Assembly (NCBI GenBank): GCA_031266295.1
Contig: JAISBH010000094.1
Coordinates: 1 to 6,535 of the forward strand
Length of the DNA stretch: 6,535 nt
Origin: Oscillospiraceae bacterium
GTDB lineage: Bacteria; Bacillota; Clostridia; Christensenellales; Aristaeellaceae
Direction: 5' to 3'
In this document: one piece after another, positions 1-5,801 of the stretch
Layout of the letters: every line of letters starts with the position of its first letter
Numbering within the stretch: the first letter of the stretch is position 1
Position numbers and translations under genes: made by a program
Notes under the pieces: model-generated
The model's database searches: none
What the model saw: the letters and a program-made list of their open reading frames with translations, nothing else
What the model was told of the DNA's origin: nothing

Positions 1-894
1 GCGCTGGCCGGGGGATTGATGATGCTGGCGACGCGAGGGATCACGCTGCCCGTCAGCCGTATGGCTCAAGCGGCGGAGCGCATCGCGCGCGGCGAGTTCG
101 ACGCCAACATACCCGAGCGGGGCTGCGACGAGATTGGACGGCTGGCGGCGTCGTTCAACGCGATGGCGAAGGAGCTATCCAATCTGGAGGATATGCGCCG
201 CGCGTTCGTGTCCGACGTCAGCCATGAACTGCGCTCACCGCTGACTAGTATGCAGGGATTCCTGCAGGGTATGCTCGACGGGACTATCCCTGAGGAGGAT
301 CGCGCGCCATACATAGGCCGAGTGCTGGATGAAACGCGGCGCATGAATCGATTGGTGACGTCGCTGCTGGAACTGTCGAGGATCGAGTCCGGGAAGGTTC
401 CGCTCGAACTGACCCGGTTTAACATAAACGAATTGATTAGCAAGGCGCTTATCCGAATGGAGGAGCGCATAGAGTCACGGAAACTGGATGTGGACGTGCG
501 GTTCAAGCAAGAACCCTGCTGGGTGCGCGCCGATGCCGAACGTATCGACCAGGTGCTGACCAACCTGATTGACAACGCGATCAAGTATGTGCAGCCCGGC
601 GGCACGCTGACGCTGTCCGCCGCGCCCTGCGACGATGCGGTTTCCGCCAAGGGGCGGCAGGAGGGCGTGGTGACGGTGTCTGTATCCGACAACGGGCCGG
701 GTATACCGCAGGAGGAGCAGCCGTATATATTCGACCGGTTTCATACGGTGGATAAGGCGCGCACCTCCGGCAAGGGAACGGGGCTGGGGCTGGCGATCGC
801 GCGGCGGATACTGCGGCTGCACGGCCAGGATATACGCGTGGAGTCCGTGCCTGGCGAAGGCTCCAGCTTTATATTTACATTAACGGGAGGCTAG
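1..894 (+). CDS. Membrane sensor histidine kinase (5'-truncated by window edge)
   Basis: This is the C-terminal 297 residues of a two-component sensor kinase; the frame is open to base 1, so the true start, the sensor region and the first membrane segment lie upstream. A short hydrophobic stretch (LMMLAT) at the edge is probably the end of the last membrane helix. A HAMP linker follows (about residues 15-65, with P18 and the ending IGRLAASFNAM). Next is the HisKA dimerisation domain with the H-box SDVSHELRSPL; the phosphoacceptor His is codon 223-225. The HATPase domain shows the N-box (NLIDNAIKY), the G1 box (DNGPGI), an F box (IFDRF) and the G2 box (GKGTGLGLAI), so the kinase core looks intact. 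The type is PhoR/ResE-like. A response regulator would be expected just upstream, outside the window. The 6-nt gap to the DUF4956 gene, whose ribosome binding site lies inside this gene's end, argues for one transcript. Confidence 0.95.
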   Translation, partial: ALAGGLMMLATRGITLPVSRMAQAAERIARGEFDANIPERGCDEIGRLAASFNAMAKELSNLEDMRRAFVSDVSHELRSPLTSMQGFLQGMLDGTIPEEDRAPYIGRVLDETRRMNRLVTSLLELSRIESGKVPLELTRFNINELISKALIRMEERIESRKLDVDVRFKQEPCWVRADAERIDQVLTNLIDNAIKYVQPGGTLTLSAAPCDDAVSAKGRQEGVVTVSVSDNGPGIPQEEQPYIFDRFHTVDKARTSGKGTGLGLAIARRILRLHGQDIRVESVPGEGSSFIFTLTGG

Positions 895-900
895 AATTAC

Positions 901-1572
901 ATGGATGGAATAGTCAAAAACAGCGTGCTTGATTTCTTTCAATCCCAGTTTTTGTCGCTGACGCCGCTGAATGTAGTGCGCGCGCTGCTGCTGGGGCTGC
1001 TGGCCGGGGTGATAATCGCGCTGGTTTACAGGCGGACGTTTAGGGGCGTGCTGTTCAGCCCCAACTTCAGCGTGACGCTGGTCATGCTCACGCTAATCAC
1101 CACGCCCGTCGTCATATGCATCAAGTCTAACCTCGCGCTCTCAATGGGCATGGTCGGCGCGCTGTCGATCGTCCGGTTCAGAACGGCGGTCAAGGATCCT
1201 CTGGATACGGCGTATATGTTCTGGGCGCTAACGACGGGCATACTGCTGGGCGCCGAGCTGTACCTGATCGCGTTCGTCGTGGTCGTGATGATATCGCTGG
1301 TGATGCTGGGCATGTCGTTCATCAAGGTTACCGGTCCGAACTCGTTCCTGTTCGTGATACATTATGATCCAGCAGCGCAGGCGGACGTGGACGCCGCGAC
1401 ATCTAGGATCAAGACTAAGCGTCTGCGTTCCAAGACACAGTCCGCCGCCGGAGCCGAGCTGACGCTCGAGGTGCGGGTCGACCCGCGCAACGACTTGGTC
1501 AGCCATATGCTGTCGGTGGACGGCGTGTACGACGCGACGCTGGTCATGATGCAGAATGAGGCGGGGGCGTAA
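901..1572 (+). CDS. DUF4956 family membrane protein
   Basis: This 223-aa protein has about four hydrophobic segments in its N-terminal two-thirds (roughly residues 24-43, 57-75, 105-121 and 122-140). Between the second and third is the family hallmark, a conserved loop around residues 87-102 reading ALSIVRFRTAVKDPLD. A soluble C-terminal domain of about 75 residues follows (148-220). DUF4956 proteins are commonly encoded beside VTC-domain proteins, and often beside CotH-type kinases. Their biochemical role is not established; a membrane partner of the VTC polymerase is a reasonable inference. The ATG start is supported by GGGAGG at 885-890, ten bases upstream and overlapping the end of the kinase gene. 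The next gene starts 3 nt after this stop, so the two are almost certainly co-translated. I am confident of the family and unsure of the function. Confidence 0.9.
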   Translation: MDGIVKNSVLDFFQSQFLSLTPLNVVRALLLGLLAGVIIALVYRRTFRGVLFSPNFSVTLVMLTLITTPVVICIKSNLALSMGMVGALSIVRFRTAVKDPLDTAYMFWALTTGILLGAELYLIAFVVVVMISLVMLGMSFIKVTGPNSFLFVIHYDPAAQADVDAATSRIKTKRLRSKTQSAAGAELTLEVRVDPRNDLVSHMLSVDGVYDATLVMMQNEAGA

Positions 1573-1575
1573 CGT

Positions 1576-2277
1576 ATGGCTCCCCCGTTGAGGCATGAAC
1601 TGAAGTTCCAGCTGAACATGGGCGAGTACCTGGTGCTCAGCCGCGAGCTGGACGCCCTGCTGACCCGCGATCCGAATGGCGACGAGTACAACGACTATCG
1701 CATCCGCTCGCTGTACTACGACACGCCTTTCGACGACGCGCTGCGCGAGAAGCTTAGCGGCGAACCCGAGCGGCGCAAGTATCGCATACGCATCTATAAC
1801 AATTCTGACAAGCTGATCAAACTGGAGTGCAAGCGCAAGATAGGCGATCTGACGAGCAAGGAGGCGCTGACTATCCCCAGAGATCTGGCCGATCAGCTGA
1901 TAGCGTGCGACACGGCGGGATTGCTGCGAACGGGACAGCCTCTGCTGCACGCGATGTACGCGCAGCTAATGACCAGGGCTGCCCGTCCGGTAGTGATCGT
2001 GGACTATGTGCGCGAGGCGTACATGCATCCCGCGGAGGAGATACGCATCACGTTCGACAAGCGGCTGCGATCCGGTATGCGCTCGATCGCGCTGTTCGAC
2101 CCGACGACGCCGCTGTTAGATCCGCTCCCGAATCCGATGGTAATCATGGAGGTCAAGTACAACCGCGTACTGCCTGGATATATCCGCAAGGCGCTGAATC
2201 AATGCACCGGACAGCGGTTGGCGGTATCCAAGTATGTGCTGTGCCGCGCGTTTGACAATCCGTCGATAGCGTTTTAG
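1576..2277 (+). CDS. VTC-domain protein, polyphosphate-polymerase type
   Basis: This 233-aa protein is a stand-alone VTC domain of the triphosphate tunnel metalloenzyme fold. In eukaryotes the catalytic VTC4 subunit makes polyphosphate from ATP inside a beta-barrel tunnel. The expected alternating basic and acidic strand motifs are present in order: RHELKF (6-11), RSLYYDT (44-50), RKYRIRIYN (67-75), KLECKRK (82-88), DYVREAY (143-149), RITFDKRLR (157-165), MEVKYN (191-196), the LPGYI turn (199-203) and SKY (218-220). Lys/Arg and Glu side chains at these sites would bind triphosphate and metal. The length is normal for bacterial members, with no membrane segment or signal peptide. It sits 3 nt after the DUF4956 gene, the usual pairing, so the enzyme probably works at the inner face of the membrane. 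No CotH gene follows. Activity on polyphosphate is inferred from the family. Confidence 0.9.
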   Translation: MAPPLRHELKFQLNMGEYLVLSRELDALLTRDPNGDEYNDYRIRSLYYDTPFDDALREKLSGEPERRKYRIRIYNNSDKLIKLECKRKIGDLTSKEALTIPRDLADQLIACDTAGLLRTGQPLLHAMYAQLMTRAARPVVIVDYVREAYMHPAEEIRITFDKRLRSGMRSIALFDPTTPLLDPLPNPMVIMEVKYNRVLPGYIRKALNQCTGQRLAVSKYVLCRAFDNPSIAF

Positions 2278-2296
2278 ACGACAGCGTTTTAATATA

Positions 2297-2340
2297 AGTA
2301 GTTTTTAACGGCCATTTATAAATGGCCGTTAAAAACTACT
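2297..2340. repeat. Perfect 44-bp palindrome after the VTC gene
   Basis: The arms 2297-2318 and 2319-2340 are exact reverse complements with no spacer. The core reads AACGGCCATTTA and its mirror, and the outer arms are AGTAGTTTTT and AAAAACTACT. As RNA this gives a very stable hairpin of about 20 bp. It lies 19 nt after the VTC stop codon and probably marks the end of the operon. The T-run is in the 5' arm and the A-run in the 3' arm, the reverse of a canonical intrinsic terminator, so classical U-tract termination is doubtful on either strand. It could be a transcript-end stabiliser, a protein-binding palindrome, or a relic of a mobile element. Confidence 0.9.
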
Positions 2341-2547
2341 GCCAGATGCTGGCGATAGTTCGGAAACGGGTTGCTACCCCTGCATGAGGTAGTGAAGGAT
2401 CGATTGGCTGATTCTTCCATTGATACTTCAGTTTCTCTTCTCGGTATTTTCACTACCGCGAACAGCCGGAATGCGGTATTGTATAACCAGCAAAGGGAAC
2501 TGCCGGCCGGCGAACCTGATGCCCAATAAACAAAGGAGGAAAGAACT
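2341..2547 (+). promoter_or_regulatory. Structured non-coding leader upstream of the SH3b gene
   Basis: No convincing coding frame is present. Several short pairings can form: GCCAG/CTGGC (2341-2353); CTACC/GGTAG (2374-2378 with 2388-2392); GAAGGATC/GATTCTTC with one G-U (2394-2401 with 2410-2417); GGTAGTGAA/TTCACTACC (2388-2396 with 2449-2457); CGGTA/TACCG (2442-2446 with 2454-2458); TACCGC/GCGGTA (2454-2459 with 2473-2478). Several share bases and exclude each other. GCCGGCCGGC at 2502-2511 is a perfect palindrome. A lone -10-like TATAAC occurs at 2482-2487 without a good -35, so the transcription start is unknown. It matches no riboswitch class that I recognise. The ribosome binding site AGGAGG is at 2534-2539, 8 nt before the ATG. 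Confidence 0.4.
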
Positions 2548-2991
2548 ATGGCTAGTTTCCCCGGCGCAAGGGTTGTCGGCGGTGCCTTGAACCTACGTGC
2601 CTCCGCCAGCGCCTCTGCTACCATCCTCGCCACCATTCCGAACAATACCTCGCTGAACGTCAGCGACAACAACGCCGACTGGCTGTCTACGACCTACAGT
2701 GGTAACAGCGGGTATGTCGTGCGCCAGTATGTCGACACCAGCCGCTCGTCTAACCGGACTCTCGCCAACGTGTTCAGCAATAACACGCTGGTACGCGGAA
2801 ACACCGGACAGTACATCTACAACTTGCAGCATTACCTGAACCGATATGGCTACGGCCTGACCTGCGATGGCATCTTCGGTTCCGGCACAGAGAATGCGGT
2901 CAAAGGCTACCAAAACTCGTACGGCCTGACTGCGGACGGCCAGGTCGGCGCGAGCACCAAGTCTGACCTGCTGACTCGCACGTCAACGTAA
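2548..2991 (+). CDS. Small SH3b + peptidoglycan-binding domain protein
   Basis: This 147-aa protein consists of two wall-binding modules. An N-terminal bacterial SH3 domain (about 7-62) carries the typical LNLRASAS motif and ends GYVVRQYV. After a Ser/Asn-rich linker (63-80) comes a PG_binding_1 domain (about 82-142), with the GNTG...LQHYLN helix, the DGIFGSGTENAVKGYQ core and the repeated GLTADGQVG turn. No catalytic domain is fused, and there is no signal peptide: the N-terminus is MASFPGARVV and goes directly into the SH3 fold. The protein should bind peptidoglycan or cortex, but how it reaches the wall is unclear. Mother-cell synthesis during sporulation (as for SafA, which also lacks a signal peptide), lysis release, or partnership with a separate hydrolase are all possible. 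The excellent AAAGGAGGA site suggests strong translation. The gene is monocistronic, between the palindrome and a strong terminator. Confidence 0.88.
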   Translation: MASFPGARVVGGALNLRASASASATILATIPNNTSLNVSDNNADWLSTTYSGNSGYVVRQYVDTSRSSNRTLANVFSNNTLVRGNTGQYIYNLQHYLNRYGYGLTCDGIFGSGTENAVKGYQNSYGLTADGQVGASTKSDLLTRTST

Positions 2992-3004
2992 TCCCACCAA
3001 CCCG

Positions 3005-3037
3005 GGGAGGGGCTGCTTCGCGGCAGCCCCTCCCTTT
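3005..3037 (+). terminator. Hairpin terminator after the SH3b gene
   Basis: A 12-bp perfect GC-rich stem, GGGAGGGGCTGC (3005-3016) with GCAGCCCCTCCC (3023-3034), closes a TTCGCG loop and is followed by a short TTT. It starts 14 nt after the stop codon. The T-tract is short, but the stem is strong and the position is right for an intrinsic terminator separating this gene from the sigma-factor operon. Confidence 0.8.
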
Positions 3038-3146
3038 ACAAAGAAAAACGCGCCCGTACTTCGTCTAATGATTGGAAGGCGGAAACAGGATCCGCTGCCC
3101 GCAAAGGCAAAGCACAAAAGCGGACATATGAAGGGGGGAAGAGGGC

Positions 3147-3662
3147 GTGTTACAGTTGTTCAATCAGGACAACAGGGCCTGCGACCTGGAACAGCTGGTC
3201 AGGCTGTACGGCGATGAAATTCTGCGATTATGCTATATGCACCTTTATGACCGCCAATTGGCCGAGGATGCGGCACAGGAGACGTTCGTCAAGGCATTCC
3301 AGAAAGCGTCAACGTTCAGGAACGAATCTCAAGTGAAGACCTGGCTGACCCGCATCGCCATTAATACCTGCAAGGACTTCAGGCGCACCGCTTGGTTCCG
3401 GCATGTCGACAGGCAAATGACGGCGGAGGATTTGCCGCATAAGGAAACGAATATCGACACGGCGGACGACAGCGTAATCGTTGAGGTCATGAACCTGCCG
3501 ATCAAGTACCGCACAGTGATCTTGCTGCGATTCTACCAGGAAATGGGCTTTGCCGAAATCGCCGAGACCCTTGGGATACCTATTGGTACCGTCAGCACTC
3601 GGCTGGACGCGGCAAAGCGGATTCTGAAAACAAAACTTGTGAGGTGGTACTTTGATGAGTAA
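3147..3662 (+). CDS. ECF-type RNA polymerase sigma factor
   Basis: This 171-aa protein has the compact two-domain build of extracytoplasmic-function sigma factors. Region 2 (about 14-80) contains the RNA-polymerase-binding helix DAAQETFVKAF (41-51) and the -10-reading helix ending VKTWLTRIAINTCKDFRR. A linker of about 30 residues follows. Region 4 (about 113-165) contains LPIKYRTVILLRFYQEMGFAE and the helix-turn-helix IAETLGIPIGTVSTRL, which reads the -35 element. No region 1 or 3 is present. The start is GTG, chosen because AAGGGGGG (3131-3138) lies 8 nt upstream and the protein begins at the usual distance before region 2. The gene overlaps the anti-sigma-like gene by 8 nt, the classic sigma/anti-sigma arrangement. 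A CGTCTAAT element (3062-3069) resembles an ECF -10 box, but I found no matching -35, so autoregulation is only suspected. Confidence 0.95.
   Translation: MLQLFNQDNRACDLEQLVRLYGDEILRLCYMHLYDRQLAEDAAQETFVKAFQKASTFRNESQVKTWLTRIAINTCKDFRRTAWFRHVDRQMTAEDLPHKETNIDTADDSVIVEVMNLPIKYRTVILLRFYQEMGFAEIAETLGIPIGTVSTRLDAAKRILKTKLVRWYFDE
3641..3647 (+). promoter_or_regulatory. Ribosome binding site that fixes the anti-sigma start
   Basis: GAGGTGG lies inside the end of the sigma gene, 7 nt before the ATG at 3655. It favours that ATG over the TTG codon one position earlier (3652) and places the start in an 8-nt overlap with the sigma stop (ATGAGTAA). Confidence 0.7.
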
Positions 3663-4854
3663 TCAACGCAGTTTCCGTGAAATGACGGACGACAGGCTTT
3701 CCGGAATCCATACTGACAACGCTTTTCTGAACGTAGTGATGTCGAGCGCTGGACGTTCGTCCGCTGCGCGGGTGATACAGAAGCGTGTTATCCTTGTTGC
3801 CGCACTGGTTACTGTGATGTTAGCGGGGGTTGCGCTCGGCGTCGCAACCTGGCGCGAGACCGCTGCAAGGATAGCCGATCTGGAAAAGACCGCCGGTTAC
3901 TTTGAAGGTTGGGATGTTGTACAGAAGACGCAGCTGCTGCGCGGTTTAGTTGAGGCGCGAGAGGTCGGCGAAACGCCGGATATCCGACGCGTCCTGGAGG
4001 GGGGTATGGAGGAAAAAACTACCGCAAGCGCGGTTGACGCTGCGATCACGAATTGGCTGAAAATGCCCGTCGACGCTGTGACACTGATGGCGGTCAGCGA
4101 GAAAATCCTTGGGCCGTTTGATGTCTGGAGCGTTGCCGACAAAGCGTGGTATAGTAAATTGACAGAAGACTCCCTTGGTTCCGGCACGGATGCTGTCGTC
4201 CACATGGAACCGGGCGATAGTGACGTAACACAGGAGCAGGCGAAACAAATCGCATCGGAAGCATTGCGGGATTCGATTGGGGAATTGCCGGAAGGTTGGA
4301 CAGTTTACTATGACTTTTATACCACCCCGAACGCTCCGGATGGTATGACACCTAAGTGGGTCGTCTCGTTCGCGTCCGCTTCGTCTGTCGAATATTATGT
4401 GACGTTGGACGGGAAAACAGGCGCGGTGATCCATGACCCTATATTGGGACTGCAGTCCATAGAGGAGCAGGTTGCGGCAAAGCAAACATTGGAGGATGAC
4501 GCGGCGCGGCTGGTACGTCTGGAGAATGAACTGGGACCTCAGTACAAGTGGTCATTGGAGGATCAGGCGAAATACCTGTCAGGGCACGAGCTGCCGCGCG
4601 AAGGAGGTCTATCCCAGGAAGATGCAATCGGTATCGCAACAACCCAACTAGAAACGATTCTATCCAAAACGGGGTTGAGCGGATACAGTGCATATACGTC
4701 GTATCTTGTCGATGCGCTGAACCCTGATCAACCGAAGTGGCTGGTGCTGTTCATTAAGGAATCCAGCGGCGGGGTTGTTCTCTCATCACATTCCGTACTG
4801 ATAGACGCGGTAACGGGGGATATGCTGGAGATTCACACAGGCTCAAATGGTTGA
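3655..4854 (+). CDS. Membrane anti-sigma-like protein with repeated PepSY-like extracytoplasmic region
   Basis: This 399-aa protein is encoded directly after the sigma factor with an 8-nt overlap. Residues 1-44 are cytoplasmic and contain DDRLSGIHTDNAFLNVVMSS, similar to the short sigma-binding tails seen beside clostridial ECF sigmas. There is no Cys and no HxxxCxxC zinc motif, so it is not a classic ZAS anti-sigma. Residues 45-65 form one transmembrane helix; the remaining roughly 330 residues should lie outside. The outer part holds two similar units (about 152-261 and 293-396). Each has a WS[VL]xD[KQ]A motif, a [ST]QE(D/Q)A helix, a PKW.V.F strand and a final [DG].[KV]TG turn, as in PepSY-type folds. 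A third, degenerate copy of the W motif is at 76-95. The likely role is to hold the sigma factor inactive until an envelope signal arrives; the signal is unknown and the anti-sigma role is inferred from context. Confidence 0.8.
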   Translation: MSNQRSFREMTDDRLSGIHTDNAFLNVVMSSAGRSSAARVIQKRVILVAALVTVMLAGVALGVATWRETAARIADLEKTAGYFEGWDVVQKTQLLRGLVEAREVGETPDIRRVLEGGMEEKTTASAVDAAITNWLKMPVDAVTLMAVSEKILGPFDVWSVADKAWYSKLTEDSLGSGTDAVVHMEPGDSDVTQEQAKQIASEALRDSIGELPEGWTVYYDFYTTPNAPDGMTPKWVVSFASASSVEYYVTLDGKTGAVIHDPILGLQSIEEQVAAKQTLEDDAARLVRLENELGPQYKWSLEDQAKYLSGHELPREGGLSQEDAIGIATTQLETILSKTGLSGYSAYTSYLVDALNPDQPKWLVLFIKESSGGVVLSSHSVLIDAVTGDMLEIHTGSNG

Positions 4855-4894
4855 GCGCTAGTTTTCTCTCCGTTCATACAAAAGAGGTGTCGTT

Positions 4895-5257
4895 ATGGAA
4901 AACAAAATAAAGGAGATGTTTGTATCACTACGTAGCATGGAGGCAGAGAGGAAGGTTCTCCGCAGTCTTGAACGCGTGACGGCAGAACAAGAAACGCGGC
5001 TTGGAATGCTAGTCCGCCGTCTGCAACTGGCGGAAATCCTGCTCTCCCTAGCCAATGAGGATGAGGTTCTTGTGATAACCCGTCATCTGGTTGACGGCAT
5101 CGACTGGCCGCGCATTGCCGTGGATTACAAGAACCGTTGGGGCGAGGATTTCTTAAAGACCGAACGTACAATGATCAATTATCAGAAACGCGGTCTTCGG
5201 AAAATGGTGCGCTTCCTCTCAGAATATCCGGAATTACGGGATATCTTGGACACATAA
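4895..5257 (+). CDS. Sigma-region-4-like HTH regulator (DUF1492/ArpU-like)
   Basis: This 120-aa protein has two parts. The N-terminal half (1-50) is a charged helical region likely to form a coiled coil. The C-terminal half (about 55-107) resembles the sigma-70 region-4 fold of phage-type regulators such as DUF1492/ArpU: EDEVLVITRHLVDGIDWPRIA, then an insertion with DYKNRWGEDF, then the recognition-like helix ERTMINYQKRGLRKMVRFL. The W71 position and the long insertion before the recognition helix fit that family better than a full sigma factor; no region 2 is present. The start ATG has AGAGGTG (4883-4889) 5 nt upstream. The gene follows the anti-sigma gene by 40 nt with no terminator, so it probably belongs to the same operon and may be an accessory transcription factor. 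Assignment is by motif memory; an isolated phage-derived regulator is the main alternative. Confidence 0.7.
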   Translation: MENKIKEMFVSLRSMEAERKVLRSLERVTAEQETRLGMLVRRLQLAEILLSLANEDEVLVITRHLVDGIDWPRIAVDYKNRWGEDFLKTERTMINYQKRGLRKMVRFLSEYPELRDILDT

Positions 5258-5408
5258 CGACGGCGGAAAAACTTGACTATCCGCCGCCAAGATATGAAAG
5301 AATGCCCCCCGCCGCACTCACGGTACCCGCAACGATGCAGGGGATCGGCGCAAGCGCGCTGATCCCCTGATAAATATATGTAATGCTGATTCGCCGTCGC
5401 GGCGATCG
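5258..5408. other. Intergenic region between convergent genes, with hairpins
   Basis: These 151 nt separate the plus-strand regulator from the minus-strand paralogs. They hold three inverted repeats: CGGCGGA/TCCGCCG (5261-5267 with 5280-5286), a strong CAGGGGATC/GATCCCCTG stem (5338-5346 with 5361-5369), and TCGCCG/CGGCGA (5391-5396 with 5400-5405) right beside the minus-strand stop. None is followed by a real T-run on either strand. I see no coding frame of note. Confidence 0.6.
5338..5369. terminator. Strong hairpin, probable shared transcription end
   Basis: Nine perfect base pairs (CAGGGGATC with GATCCCCTG) enclose a GC-rich inner part that can add a GCGC/GCGC stem around an AA loop. It lies between two convergent transcription units, 80 nt after one stop and 39 nt beyond the other. 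It lacks a U-tract in both directions (ATAAATATA follows on the plus strand), so it may stabilise 3' ends or act with a protein factor, not as a textbook intrinsic terminator. Confidence 0.5.
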
Positions 5409-5801
5409 TTATGGGCTGGACACGGTGGGGCCGTTGCATGAATCGGGAATCTGCATGGTGAATCCGCCTGTGTAGCCGGGATGCGCGCCCAATACCATGA
5501 GCATCTTGCGCATAAACATGCATTCCAGGTCGTTGACGGCCCTGACCATGTTGTTGATCGAGTCGTCAATATGCAGCACGTCTCCAGGGCCAAGCATGGT
5601 CACGCCCGTGCAATCTGTATACAGCGGCCCAGACCAATCGGAGAACAGCTGCATCTTCTCGCCTTCGGCGTTGAGGACGTGGGCGACAGCCATTTCTTGC
5701 GCGGCTATGGAGAGCAGGACTTCGTTCATAGCCAGGCTGCTGTTAAGCGGCGCATCCCCGTTTATGACGTTGTCCGGCAGGTATACATTCGGCATTGACA
5801 T
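5409..5801 (-). CDS. Small acidic MSMP-family protein, paralog A (possible spore/surface protein)
   Basis: This 130-aa protein begins MSMPNVYLPD. Its core, SIAAQEMAVAHVLNAEGEKMQLFSD in two adjoining parts (31-42 and 43-55), is predicted helical. That core resembles a motif (S.A..E..LAHIINAEGEK.Q) that I recall from short Firmicutes proteins and from the conserved part of some collagen-like spore-surface proteins. A second helical stretch (about 78-105, DDSINNMVRAVNDLECMFMRKM) is followed by a Gly/Pro-containing tail. Cysteines are at 64, 94 and 122. There is no signal peptide or membrane segment. The start was chosen at 5801 because a near-perfect AAGGAGG site lies 8 nt upstream and because the upstream paralog also begins MSMP; the longer reading from 5870 has neither support. 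It lies 118 nt after paralog B. The function is unknown; a spore-coat or exosporium role is a family-level guess. Confidence 0.8.
   Translation of the reverse strand: MSMPNVYLPDNVINGDAPLNSSLAMNEVLLSIAAQEMAVAHVLNAEGEKMQLFSDWSGPLYTDCTGVTMLGPGDVLHIDDSINNMVRAVNDLECMFMRKMLMVLGAHPGYTGGFTMQIPDSCNGPTVSSP

Noticed and set aside
1228..1950. Long minus-strand open frame (240 aa) across the DUF4956 and VTC genes
   Set aside because: It is antisense to two well-supported genes; its length reflects GC-rich codon bias, and its Arg/Gln/His-rich composition is characteristic of a shadow frame.
2297..2340. Calling the 44-bp palindrome a standard bidirectional intrinsic terminator
   Set aside because: The stem is followed by AAAAACTACT on both strands, not a T-run, so the polarity is wrong for U-tract termination.
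2341..2547. Known riboswitch or tRNA in the SH3b leader
   Set aside because: I could not match conserved cores of c-di-GMP, SAM, TPP, cobalamin or T-box elements, nor a cloverleaf; only generic pairings were found.
2316..2672. Minus-strand 118-aa open frame across the SH3b leader and gene start
   Set aside because: It runs antisense to a clear two-domain gene, has no ribosome binding site and starts inside the coding region of that gene; the product has no recognisable motif.
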